Origin: Flavobacterium sp.
Lineage (GTDB): Bacteria > Bacteroidota > Bacteroidia > Flavobacteriales > Flavobacteriaceae
Assembly (NCBI GenBank): GCA_012270005.1
Contig: JAAXJD010000150.1
Span: forward strand, 1 to 55,378
DNA length: 55,378 bases
Direction of reading: 5' to 3'
The notes under the pieces are model-generated. The model saw nothing but the letters and a program-made list of their open reading frames with translations. It was not told the origin of the DNA and made no database searches. Of this stretch, positions 1 through 7,298 are shown in pieces; position 1 is the first letter of the stretch; every line of letters starts with the position of its first letter. The position numbers and the translations under genes are program-made.

Positions 1-491
1 GCTAAATTTTCGGCGTGTTTGTTTATTTATGATCGTGCCACGTCCACACGTTGCTGCTCCCCGCCCGATAGTGCGGTAGGTTTATGATCTATCCTGTGGC
101 TAAGGCCCAGGTATTCCAGCAGTTTTTTTGCTTCGGTTTCGGTTTCAGCCTTTGGTTTTCCGGCTATGTAAGCGGGTATGCACACGTTTTCCAGCGCGGT
201 AAACTCGGGTAACAGCTGGTGAAACTGAAATATAAATCCCAGTTGCTGGTTGCGGAATTTAGAGAGCGCCTTGTCTTTTAGCAATAATACATCCTGCCCG
301 TTTATGATTAATGACGAACCGTTTTCGGTATCGGGCTTGTCTAGCGTGCCCAGTATTTGCAGCAGGGTAGTTTTACCGGCGCCCGATGCTCCTACTATAG
401 ACACTATTTCGCCTTTGTCTATGCTAAGGTTTACACCCTTTAGCACGTGCAGTTCATCATAATATTTGTGGATGTTTATAGCTTCAATCAT
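1..491 (-). CDS. lolD: LolD-type lipoprotein-export ABC transporter ATP-binding protein (3' end cut by window edge, internal stop)
   Basis: Cytoplasmic ATPase expected to power LolCDE-type release of lipoproteins from the inner membrane. Visible: Walker A GASGAGKT (residues 34-41), Q-loop Gln89 and the signature LSGGEQQ (141-147), with the spacing of the LolD/MacB subfamily. The frame meets TAA at 27-29, just after the signature. Reading past it to base 1 still gives recognisable family residues in the same frame (I-N-K, then A, then L-A) mixed with unexpected ones (Ser for Ala, His for Pro, Glu and Asn where hydrophobic residues belong). So the last 50 bases look corrupted by substitutions rather than shifted. 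Walker B lies outside the window. Divergent from msrA. Family assignment is firm; LolD against another member of the MacB-like group is less sure. Confidence 0.8.
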
Positions 492-651
492 GGTTTTTTA
501 ATGCTCAGAATTATCACCGGTTTGTATCGGCAGTGTGCCACACAAAGTAACAAACTATTTATGGCAAAATAAACCCTTTTGGCACAATATTTCGTATATA
601 GAAATATATCAATGCATAGCCGGAAATACTGTCGGTATGTTTTTTTAGGTA

Positions 652-659
652 TAACTTTA
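652..659 (+). promoter_or_regulatory. Possible -7 box of msrA promoter
   Basis: TAACTTTA resembles the Bacteroidetes -7 consensus TAnnTTTG and lies 14 bases before the msrA ATG. No clear TTTG -33 element is visible, only a T-rich run. Weak call. Confidence 0.35.
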
Positions 660-673
660 CGCAAACAAGCATT

Positions 674-1354
674 ATGAAAAAAGCCGCGCTTATATTACTG
701 GCATTTGTAGGCATTTCCTGCCAGGGGAGCAGCAATCCCATGGCTGCGTTTAAGCCACAAAAACAAAAAGATAATCAATTAGCAAAAGAAGGAGACAAAA
801 CAATGGATGACAAGAAAACAGAAACTGCCATTTTTGCAGGAGGCTGCTTTTGGTGTACTGAAGCATTTTTTACAGAACTTAAGGGAGTAGAAAAAGTAGT
901 TTCGGGGTATATAGGCGGTACGGTGCCAAATCCTACCTACCGGGAGGTGTGCAATGGTACCACAGGCCATGCCGAGGCCATACAAATAACTTACGACCCT
1001 AACCTTATAGCGTATGAAGACTTACTGGAAGTGTTTTTTGCCACGCACGACCCTACAACGCTTAACCGCCAGGGGAATGATGTAGGCACACAGTACCGCA
1101 GCGAAATTTTTTATACTACCGATGCCCAGAAAGCCTCAGCAGAAAATTTTATAAAACTGCTTACAGACCAGGACATCTTCGGGAAAAAGATTGTTACAAA
1201 AATTTCTAAGGCCAGTACTTTTTACCCGGCTGAAGATTACCACCAGGATTATTACGCGCAAAACCCCAATCAGCCGTATTGCATGATGGTGATTGCGCCA
1301 AAAATGGATAAGCTGAAAAAGAATTATGCCAGTAAGCTGAAAAAGAAATCCTAA
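674..1354 (+). CDS. msrA: Peptide-methionine (S)-S-oxide reductase MsrA, lipoprotein form
   Basis: Reduces the S-epimer of methionine sulfoxide in damaged proteins. The MsrA signature GCFWC is at residues 57-61, with Cys58 the expected catalytic residue and the usual Glu-containing stretch after it. The 226-residue protein starts with a lipoprotein signal peptide whose lipobox ends at Cys16 (GISC), followed by a charged linker, so this copy is probably anchored in the envelope and repairs periplasmic proteins. Further family motifs such as GHAE and the DPTTLNRQGNDVGTQYRS region are intact. It is a single gene, divergent from the LolD-like gene and closed by a hairpin terminator. Confidence 0.95.
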   Translation: MKKAALILLAFVGISCQGSSNPMAAFKPQKQKDNQLAKEGDKTMDDKKTETAIFAGGCFWCTEAFFTELKGVEKVVSGYIGGTVPNPTYREVCNGTTGHAEAIQITYDPNLIAYEDLLEVFFATHDPTTLNRQGNDVGTQYRSEIFYTTDAQKASAENFIKLLTDQDIFGKKIVTKISKASTFYPAEDYHQDYYAQNPNQPYCMMVIAPKMDKLKKNYASKLKKKS

Positions 1355-1384
1355 GTACTTTTTTGTGCAGGTTATATATAGAAG

Positions 1385-1410
1385 CCACCCCTAAACCGGG
1401 TGGTTTTTTT
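1385..1410 (+). terminator. Rho-independent terminator of msrA
   Basis: Stem CCACCC/GGGTGG followed directly by a run of T. It lies between the convergent msrA and the small membrane protein gene; the T-run is on the msrA side. Confidence 0.75.
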
Positions 1411-1418
1411 TATGCAGG

Positions 1419-1736
1419 TTATTTGTTAGGTCCTTTAGGAAGCAGGAAGCCCAGCCCCATGCCGCGCAGCATCTTTTTTTCGAATGCCCAAAAAAATGAA
1501 AACTGACCTGATATAAAACCAAAAAACATAAGCAGTACCTGATACGCAGGGAAAATAAGTATAATGTACAGTAGGTAGTAGGCCCACAAAGGGAAATCGG
1601 TTTTAGTAATACCAAGCCATGCCAGTATGGGTTTAGAGATATAAGCCGATGTAGAACCGGTTATTGCAAATACTATAAAAATAATTACCAGCTGGTAGTT
1701 GTGCTTAAGGCCCCAACGTTGTTTAAACTTTTCCAT
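1419..1736 (-). CDS. Small membrane protein, DUF6787-like
   Basis: A 105-residue protein of unknown function. It begins with a conserved-looking amphipathic MEKFKQRWGL segment, then has a hydrophobic helix at about residues 14-33 containing ITGSTSA. A long hydrophobic stretch at about 50-80 probably makes two more helices, and the C-terminus is basic (FEKKMLRGMG). It resembles small flavobacterial membrane proteins of DUF6787, which databases sometimes mislabel as prolipoprotein diacylglyceryl transferase; none of the Lgt signature is present here. It lies just downstream of the DUF6146-like lipoprotein on the same strand, 32 bases apart, so the two may be co-transcribed. Confidence 0.7.
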   Translation of the reverse strand: MEKFKQRWGLKHNYQLVIIFIVFAITGSTSAYISKPILAWLGITKTDFPLWAYYLLYIILIFPAYQVLLMFFGFISGQFSFFWAFEKKMLRGMGLGFLLPKGPNK

Positions 1737-1768
1737 CCTGATTGGCTAACAAGGCAAATATACCGTAA

Positions 1769-2233
1769 TTAATCTCTCGGCACAAGCCCGCCGAGCCTTT
1801 GGTTATTGGTGATTTGAAAATAAGACAGGTAATTAAACAACAGGTAATTTACTTCGTAACCGTAGTTAATGCTTGCCGAGTAATCTATCGGCATTTGATA
1901 CATATCTGCGTAGCGCGCCTGGCGTGCCCTGATGTTCCATTCTATAGTCCACTGTATGTTACGCGACCTCAAGTAGCTTTCTCCATAATAGCCCCTTGGT
2001 TTCGCCCGGCTGTATAGCCATGTATTAAACCCCGGGTCTATGATTATAACTTCATACTCCAGAGAGTCATTTGCAATGCGTACGGTGTCGTTTTTAGTTT
2101 TACCCTCTGTGCGCTCTGTAACGGGTTTGGCAGCGGCTACACTGCTATTTACATTGGCGTCTTTACCTGATTTACATGCCGCAAGGAACAACAACGATGC
2201 TATGAGGGAGCAGGCGGTTAAAAAAACTTTCAT
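1769..2233 (-). CDS. DUF6146-like lipoprotein
   Basis: A 154-residue predicted lipoprotein. The signal peptide ends in a lipobox with Cys20 (LAAC). A low-complexity linker follows, and then a compact C-terminal domain rich in Tyr, Trp and Arg, with the segments GFNTWL, WNIRAR and YGYEVNYLLFNYL. These match my recollection of DUF6146, a flavobacterial family without a known function. No catalytic pattern is recognisable. It is probably an inner-leaflet outer-membrane lipoprotein. The upstream YtxH-like gene is separated from it by a strong minus-strand terminator, so it should have its own promoter. Confidence 0.7.
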   Translation of the reverse strand: MKVFLTACSLIASLLFLAACKSGKDANVNSSVAAAKPVTERTEGKTKNDTVRIANDSLEYEVIIIDPGFNTWLYSRAKPRGYYGESYLRSRNIQWTIEWNIRARQARYADMYQMPIDYSASINYGYEVNYLLFNYLSYFQITNNQRLGGLVPRD

Positions 2234-2257
2234 GGTACGATTACTTTCGTTAAAGGT

Positions 2258-2303
2258 AAAAAAATAAAAGGTACCATAATGTTAACATCGTGGTACCTTT
2301 TAT
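2258..2303 (-). terminator. Terminator of the YtxH-like gene
   Basis: A perfect 13-base inverted repeat (ATAAAAGGTACCA and its complement, loop of 14) flanked on the left by seven A, which is a U-tract on the minus strand. Downstream of the YtxH-like gene. Confidence 0.75.
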
Positions 2304-2335
2304 GGTCTGTTGCTGTATAGCAGTATATTTTGCTA

Positions 2336-2584
2336 TTATGCAGTAGCCGATTTAATTTCAGATGCAGCTTTGTCAGCAATCTGGTTGCTTTTGCTTACAA
2401 TTTCGTCAATTTTTTTGTGTGCATCTTCTTTGGTATCGTTATACCTGTTTTTTAGTTTTTTACCAAAGTCTGTTGCTTTGTCTGTAATGCCATCCAGGTA
2501 GCCTTTTCTTTTTAGGATGATTGCTGTTACTGCCAGGGCTGCAACTCCCGCTGCTACGCCAAGTATTACTTTTTTGTTACTCAT
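2336..2584 (-). CDS. YtxH-like single-span membrane protein
   Basis: An 82-residue protein that starts MSNKK. It has one hydrophobic helix at about residues 6-24, a basic KRKGYL junction, then an amphipathic Lys/Asp-rich helix (about 30-80) ending in Ala-rich sequence. This resembles YtxH-type, apolipophorin-like stress proteins. The frame stays open upstream to an ATG at 2711-2713, which would add 43 residues rich in His, Pro and Asn (MKAHHQHPRN...). Both starts have the A-rich leader normal in this group. I prefer the inner start because the family begins there, but the longer form cannot be excluded. Function unknown; such proteins are often induced by envelope or general stress. Confidence 0.6.
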   Translation of the reverse strand: MSNKKVILGVAAGVAALAVTAIILKRKGYLDGITDKATDFGKKLKNRYNDTKEDAHKKIDEIVSKSNQIADKAASEIKSATA

Positions 2585-2905
2585 GATTTTTGATTTTATA
2601 GTGTTACTCTTAGGTTCTACATCACTGTATCGGTTAGGGCTTGTACCTGCATGGTCTGCCTGGTGTGCAATATTTCTCGGGGTGTTTCTTGGGTGTTGAT
2701 GATGTGCTTTCATAGCGTTGCTTTTTTATGGTTATTAAAATAGTTTCCTGATTTCTATACCCTAAAATTACCCATTGTAAACCGGGATTTGTGTTAGTAA
2801 TGTCTTAAAAATGCCTGTCTGTCTCGAAGTTTAACTTTTTGTTAGTGAATGTATTGCGAAACCTAAAACTGTTGTTAAATAATCAATGCGCTTATTAAAA
2901 GGCAT

Positions 2906-2937
2906 AAAAAAAACGGCACCTAACAAAAGGTGCCGTT
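2906..2937 (-). terminator. Terminator of the 57-aa membrane protein gene
   Basis: Perfect 9-base stem AACGGCACC/GGTGCCGTT with loop TAACAAAA, preceded on the plus strand by an A-run (U-tract on the minus strand). Confidence 0.8.
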
Positions 2938-2967
2938 ATACTGTATTTGGGGTCTTAAACTGATGTA

Positions 2968-3141
2968 TTATACAAATAGCGGATGATCTTCTTCGTCGTA
3001 AAGTTCTTCCATTTCTTCGTCCAACTCATCTTCGCTAAAAAAACCGAAGATTTTCACCAGCCCAAAACCTGCAACGGCTGCAAGGAAAAATTTAAGCAGT
3101 TTCATATCGTTTACGTTGTTTGGGTTAATGATAGCTTTCAT
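2968..3141 (-). CDS. 57-aa single-span protein with acidic tail
   Basis: A short gene that a 60-codon cutoff would miss. It starts MKAIINPNNV, has one hydrophobic helix (about residues 14-36, including KFFLAAVAGFGLVKIFGFF) and then a strongly acidic tail (SEDELDEEMEELYDEEDHPLFV). ATG and TAA are clean and a strong terminator follows 30 bases later, which supports a real transcription unit. An alternative start at Met13 would leave just the membrane helix and tail. No family recognised. The acidic cytoplasmic tail suggests a protein-protein contact at the inner membrane, but that is a guess. Confidence 0.6.
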   Translation of the reverse strand: MKAIINPNNVNDMKLLKFFLAAVAGFGLVKIFGFFSEDELDEEMEELYDEEDHPLFV

Positions 3142-3357
3142 GATTAATGATTTTTATGAGGTTATTGCTAATTTTCTGACGTAAAATTACTATAAGACTT
3201 CGCAATAAACCGCATGTATTAATAAAATTTTAATAACGAAAACGCAAATTTGTAATGAAATCCTTTTTTGATGTAACAAAACTAATTTGGGTTACTATGC
3301 AGGCATATTTTGTTAACTTTTGTTTCACATTTGTTACTGTTTTGTAGTATGCATAGT

Positions 3358-3387
3358 ATAAAAAAAGCCACCCGTGTAGCGGATGGC
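3358..3387 (-). terminator. Terminator of the response regulator gene
   Basis: Stem GCCAcCCG/CGGaTGGC with an A-run on its left flank (U-tract on the minus strand), 25 bases downstream of the response regulator stop. Confidence 0.65.
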
Positions 3388-3411
3388 GTAGCTTTCATTA
3401 CAGATAGGTTA

Positions 3412-3852
3412 CTATAAAATCATAAGATTTTTAGCGGGGTTATCTGAATAGATAATCTTCTCTGATGCTGTTTTTATAACGTCCATAATTCCTGCAATTT
3501 CCGAGGGTTTTACAGCATAGCCTACTGCACCCAGTTTTTTTGCCTTTTCCATGTCAGTAGGGTTTTTACTGGTAGAAAAAACCACCACCGGTACTGATTT
3601 AAGCCTTTCTTTTTTCTTTAAGGATCTCAGCATAAAAAAACCATCTTTAACAGGCATATTTATGTCCAGGAAAATAAGGTCGGGCTGCATTATAAATTCA
3701 CATTCTAAAAACGACAAAGCCTCTTCGGCACCATCAAAGTCATTGTAAATAATTTCAGGGTAAACGCGCTGAAGTATTTCTCTGAACACCATGCGATCAT
3801 CTTCATCGTCGTCTACAAAAACGATGTTCTTAAAGTTGCACATTTCCGCCAT
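3412..3852 (-). CDS. Single-domain response regulator (CheY-like receiver)
   Basis: A stand-alone receiver domain of 146 residues with no output domain. The acidic cluster DDDEDD (14-19) and the phospho-acceptor Asp63 in FLDINMP are present, as are Ser93/Thr94 in VVFSTS and the invariant Lys115 before Pro in GYAVKPSE. The DEDDR and LDINMPVKDGF patterns are those of the receiver proteins common in Bacteroidetes that pair with phytochrome-like or hybrid histidine kinases. No kinase gene is nearby, so the partner is encoded elsewhere. Met4 is an alternative start. A TAAATTTG promoter box lies 20 bases upstream and a terminator follows: a monocistronic unit. Confidence 0.9.
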   Translation of the reverse strand: MAEMCNFKNIVFVDDDEDDRMVFREILQRVYPEIIYNDFDGAEEALSFLECEFIMQPDLIFLDINMPVKDGFFMLRSLKKKERLKSVPVVVFSTSKNPTDMEKAKKLGAVGYAVKPSEIAGIMDVIKTASEKIIYSDNPAKNLMIL

Positions 3853-3872
3853 TGTTTTAAAATTTCGCTAAA

Positions 3873-3880
3873 CAAATTTA
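3873..3880 (-). promoter_or_regulatory. -7 box of the response regulator promoter
   Basis: Minus-strand TAAATTTG, an exact match to TAnnTTTG, 20 bases upstream of the ATG. The -33 element is not clear. Confidence 0.55.
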
Positions 3881-4007
3881 AGATTATTTTTAGACTTAAA
3901 AATGATCTATGTTACCTTTTAGCATTCTGACTTCCTTAATGTATGCTTAAATATTTACGTATTTTAAGATAAAACTTACATTTTATTGTGTTAAATATTC
4001 TTTGTGA

Positions 4008-4039
4008 TTGCAGAGCATCACAAAACCTATATATATTTG
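4008..4039 (+). promoter_or_regulatory. Promoter of the M1 aminopeptidase gene
   Basis: TATATTTG at 4032-4039 fits TAnnTTTG, with a TTG 21 bases upstream (4008-4010). The ATG at 4053 follows the box by 13 bases, so the leader is very short. Confidence 0.6.
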
Positions 4040-4052
4040 TTAAAAAAATACT

Positions 4053-5984
4053 ATGAAAGCTTTTAGCTTCCTTTACACTTGTTTAATTTTTACCGGTGCT
4101 GTGGCACAGCAACGTTCATTAAATGATTCTGATTACAAAACCCACGAAATAGCACAGGCAGAAAGCAAGGTACATGCACGTTTAGCTTCGTTTGTTGCTA
4201 ATGCTAACACAGGTAATTATGATGTGGGGCATCAAACACTGGAGTTTAACTTAGACCCTGCAAGCACCTCTATAAGCGGGAAGGTAACCAGTGTTATCAC
4301 TGCAAAATCAGCAATGACTACAGTTGTTTTTGATATGTCTGACCAGCTTATTGCTACTAACGTAACGGTTCAGGGGATAACAGCTTCATTTACACAACCC
4401 GGCACGGGCGAACTGGTTATAACCCTGCCTAATGCGCTTACACAGGGTCAGCAGGTTACAGTAGCGGTAACTTATAACGGTACGCCAGACCAAAGTAACG
4501 ACTATTTTACCACTACAACCCACAACAACGTACCCGTATTATGGACGCTTAGTGAACCATACGGCGCTATGGAATGGTGGCCATGCAAACAAGACCTTAA
4601 CGATAAAATAGAAGGGCTGGATGTATACATAACCGCGCCCAAACAGTACACCGCAGTAAGTAACGGCATGCAGGCAGACGCGGTGGTAAACGGTAATTTT
4701 AAAACCACACATTTTACCCACAATTACCCTATACCTGCGTACCTGGTAGCTATTGCAGTTACTAATTACAATGTGTATACTCAGGATTATACTGGTACGC
4801 AAAATAATTTCCCTATAGTAAATTACCTGTATCCGGAAACGCAAAGCACGAATCAGCCTTATTTAGCACAAACGCCACAGATTATGCGTTTTTACGAAGA
4901 AACGTTTGAAGCGTATCCGTTCAGGAACGAAAAGTACGGCCATGCACAATGGAACTGGGGTGGGGGTATGGAGCACACCACCGTATCGTTTATGGTTGGG
5001 TTTGACAGGGAATTGGTAGCCCACGAGCTTGCCCACCAGTGGTTTGGCGATAAAATTACCTGTGGTTCGTGGCAGGATATATGGCTTAACGAAGGTTTTG
5101 CTACCTACCTTAGCGGCTTAGTAGTGGAAGACCAGGATGGTGCTGACTCGTTTGATGTATGGAAGCAATACAGGATAATGAGTATTACTTCTTCGGCGGG
5201 AGGATCGGTTTATTTAACACCGTCTGATACCACGAGCAGCGACAGGATTTTTAGTGACAGGCTTAGCTACAACAAAGGTGCCATGGTATTACACATGTTG
5301 CGCTTTAAAATGGGGAATACGGCTTTTTACCAGGCGGTTAAAAATTACCTTGCCGATAGCAGGCTTGCGTACGGGTATGCCCGCACACCTGATTTGCAAC
5401 AACATTTAGAGCAGGCTTACGGCAGTAGCCTTCAGGAGTTTTTTAACGACTGGGTTTATAATCAGGGGTACCCTACCTATACGGTTACAGTAAGCCCGGC
5501 AGGCGTGGGGTTTGTTACGGTAAAACTATCACAAACACAGTCGCACCCCTCTGTAAGCTTCTTTGAAATGCCTGTGCCAATAACCCTTACAGGAGCTAAC
5601 GGCCAGCAACTGGATGTAGTACTTGATAATAACGTTAACAACCAAACATTTACGGTTCCGGTAGGCTTTAGTGTTACTGCGGCATACATAAACCTGCATT
5701 ACGACATTATAACGGGTACTAACCAAACCATACTTAGTACAACTCCGCAGCCAAAAGAGCTAACGGTAGCGGCTTATCCTAACCCTGCCGGCGATGTGCT
5801 TAACGTGCAGGTGCCACAGGATGCTGAGATAACACGGGCTGAGGTGTACAATATGCTTGGGCAGCGTGTGCTTACATCTACATCGGGTGCGGCGTATAAT
5901 GTGTCTTCACTGGCTTCCGGAGCTTATTTGCTTAAGTTAGAAACTACGCAGGGCAATACACAACTACGGTTTTTAAAACAGTAA
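4053..5984 (+). CDS. M1 family zinc aminopeptidase with T9SS C-terminal sorting domain
   Basis: Secreted metallopeptidase of 643 residues. Signal peptide about 1-18 (cleavage before QQ). An M1 beta-sandwich N-terminal domain is followed by the catalytic domain. Zinc ligands are His324 and His328 in HELAH, and Glu347 in NEGFA; Glu325 is the general base. The exopeptidase motif reads GGGMEHT (303-309), the His variant seen in bacteroidete enzymes. The large helical C-terminal domain of PepN is missing. Instead a roughly 75-residue type A sorting domain (YPNPAGDVLNV ... MLGQ ... GAYLLKL) ends the protein, so it should leave the cell through T9SS and be surface-attached or released. Likely role: trimming extracellular peptides for nutrition. 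Confidence 0.92.
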   Translation: MKAFSFLYTCLIFTGAVAQQRSLNDSDYKTHEIAQAESKVHARLASFVANANTGNYDVGHQTLEFNLDPASTSISGKVTSVITAKSAMTTVVFDMSDQLIATNVTVQGITASFTQPGTGELVITLPNALTQGQQVTVAVTYNGTPDQSNDYFTTTTHNNVPVLWTLSEPYGAMEWWPCKQDLNDKIEGLDVYITAPKQYTAVSNGMQADAVVNGNFKTTHFTHNYPIPAYLVAIAVTNYNVYTQDYTGTQNNFPIVNYLYPETQSTNQPYLAQTPQIMRFYEETFEAYPFRNEKYGHAQWNWGGGMEHTTVSFMVGFDRELVAHELAHQWFGDKITCGSWQDIWLNEGFATYLSGLVVEDQDGADSFDVWKQYRIMSITSSAGGSVYLTPSDTTSSDRIFSDRLSYNKGAMVLHMLRFKMGNTAFYQAVKNYLADSRLAYGYARTPDLQQHLEQAYGSSLQEFFNDWVYNQGYPTYTVTVSPAGVGFVTVKLSQTQSHPSVSFFEMPVPITLTGANGQQLDVVLDNNVNNQTFTVPVGFSVTAAYINLHYDIITGTNQTILSTTPQPKELTVAAYPNPAGDVLNVQVPQDAEITRAEVYNMLGQRVLTSTSGAAYNVSSLASGAYLLKLETTQGNTQLRFLKQ

Positions 5985-5994
5985 TACATACAAC

Positions 5995-6024
5995 AAAGGG
6001 CAGCATAACAGCTGCCCTTTTTGT
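5995..6024. terminator. Bidirectional terminator between aminopeptidase and VOC genes
   Basis: Perfect 10-base stem AAAGGGCAGC/GCTGCCCTTT with loop ATAACA and T-rich flanks on both strands, placed between the stop codons of two convergent genes. Confidence 0.85.
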
Positions 6025-6386
6025 TATAATTTAAAATGCGGATTGTATATAAGCCCTATGATATTTCCCCACGGGTCTTTTACAGATGCTACAGCAATAT
6101 CTCCGCCCACGCCGTGAGGTGCCTCGTGTTCGGCAGCACCTAAATCCAGCATACGGTAGTATTCGCTTTCTATGTTTTCTACGCCCCAGTAAGAAATAAC
6201 GTTATCACCGTTAACAGCCTCATCGGGCATAAGCCCTAACTCGTACCCCGCAATATTAAAACCTACGTAAAAAGGCTCATCAAAGTACGGTTCGGTTTCA
6301 AAGGCTTCGGTGTACCACTTTTTTGCTGCGGTTAAGTCGCTTACTTTATAGCCTACCGTACGCAGGCCCAGGATTTTTGTGCTCAT
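6024..6386 (-). CDS. VOC superfamily (glyoxalase/bleomycin-resistance-like) protein
   Basis: A 120-residue single-module vicinal oxygen chelate protein. The beta-alpha-beta-beta-beta fold is recognisable from GLRTVGYKVSDLTAAKKWYTEAF at the start and the end motif VKDPWGNIIGLIYNP. Such proteins can be glyoxalases, dioxygenases or antibiotic-binding proteins; nothing here fixes the substrate. The start at 6386 (MSTKI) is chosen because the in-frame ATG at 6413 falls on the TATATTTG promoter box, upstream of the expected transcription start. It is divergent from fabG, with 129 bases between the two starts. Confidence 0.8.
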   Translation of the reverse strand: MSTKILGLRTVGYKVSDLTAAKKWYTEAFETEPYFDEPFYVGFNIAGYELGLMPDEAVNGDNVISYWGVENIESEYYRMLDLGAAEHEAPHGVGGDIAVASVKDPWGNIIGLIYNPHFKL

Positions 6387-6412
6387 AGGTTTGTGATTGA
6401 CGTTGTTATGCA

Positions 6413-6439
6413 CAAATATACCCTTTTAATAGTGTCAAA
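6413..6439 (-). promoter_or_regulatory. Promoter of the VOC gene
   Basis: Minus-strand TATATTTG (6413-6420) with TTTG 15 bases upstream (6436-6439). The box overlaps the upstream ATG and so decides the start codon at 6386. Confidence 0.65.
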
Positions 6440-6454
6440 ACACAGCCATTACGT

Positions 6455-6483
6455 TTTGTACCCCAAAACATTTATTATATTTG
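6455..6483 (+). promoter_or_regulatory. Promoter of fabG
   Basis: TTTG (6455-6458), 17-base spacer, TATATTTG (6476-6483): a near-ideal Bacteroidetes promoter. The expected transcription start near 6490 leaves a leader of about 25 bases. Confidence 0.75.
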
Positions 6484-6515
6484 TGCCTTTGTAAAAATAA
6501 AACAAACGCTATTTT

Positions 6516-7265
6516 ATGAAATTACTGGAAGGAAAAACGGCTATCATTACCGGCGCAAGCCGTGGTATAGGCCGTGGTATAGCAGAAGCATTTGCAAAAC
6601 AGGGGGCTAACGTGGCTTTTACCTACAGCGCATCTGTAGAGGCGGCACAGGCTCTTGAAACCGAACTTGCTGCTTACGGCATTAAAGCAAAAGGTTACCA
6701 AAGCGATGCAGCCGATTTTAACCAGGCACAACAACTTGTAGACGATGTGGTTGCCGAATTTGGCACCGTAGACATACTTATTAATAACGCAGGTATTACT
6801 AAAGATAACCTGCTTATGCGTATCTCAGAAGCAGATTTTGACAAAGTAATTGAGGTAAACCTTAAGTCGGTTTTCAACATGACTAAGGCGGTACAACGCC
6901 CTATGCTTAAACAGCGCAAAGGCTCTATCATTAACATGAGTTCTGTGGTAGGTGTACAGGGTAATGCAGGCCAAAGTAACTATGCCGCTTCTAAGGCAGG
7001 TATGCTGGGCTTTACTAAGTCTATAGCGCTTGAGCTTGGTTCGCGCAACATTCGTTGCAATGCTATTGCGCCGGGCTTCATTCAAACCGAAATGACCGCC
7101 AAGCTGGACGAAAGCGTGGTAAAAGGCTGGGCAGATGCTATTCCGCTTAAGCGCGGAGGTACCCCTGAAGATGTAGCAAACGCTTGTATTTTCCTTGCCA
7201 GCGATATGTCTGCGTACATAACAGGGCAAACGCTTAACGTAGATGGCGGTATGATTACTGCATAA
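6516..7265 (+). CDS. fabG: 3-oxoacyl-[acyl-carrier-protein] reductase FabG
   Basis: NADPH-dependent reduction of 3-oxoacyl-ACP in type II fatty acid synthesis. A short-chain dehydrogenase of 249 residues, the usual FabG length. Cofactor motif TGASRGIG (12-19), NNAG (90-93), catalytic tetrad Asn115, Ser143, Tyr156 and Lys160 (YAASK), and the C-terminal GGMITA typical of FabG. The usual fab neighbours (fabD, fabF, acpP) are absent. The next gene, coding for a VWA-like membrane protein, starts 33 bases downstream on the same strand and may be read from the fabG promoter. FabG against a generic SDR: FabG is favoured by length and end motif. Confidence 0.92.
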   Translation: MKLLEGKTAIITGASRGIGRGIAEAFAKQGANVAFTYSASVEAAQALETELAAYGIKAKGYQSDAADFNQAQQLVDDVVAEFGTVDILINNAGITKDNLLMRISEADFDKVIEVNLKSVFNMTKAVQRPMLKQRKGSIINMSSVVGVQGNAGQSNYAASKAGMLGFTKSIALELGSRNIRCNAIAPGFIQTEMTAKLDESVVKGWADAIPLKRGGTPEDVANACIFLASDMSAYITGQTLNVDGGMITA

Positions 7266-7298
7266 ACAATAAATTTTTTAAATAAGCGATATTACTAA

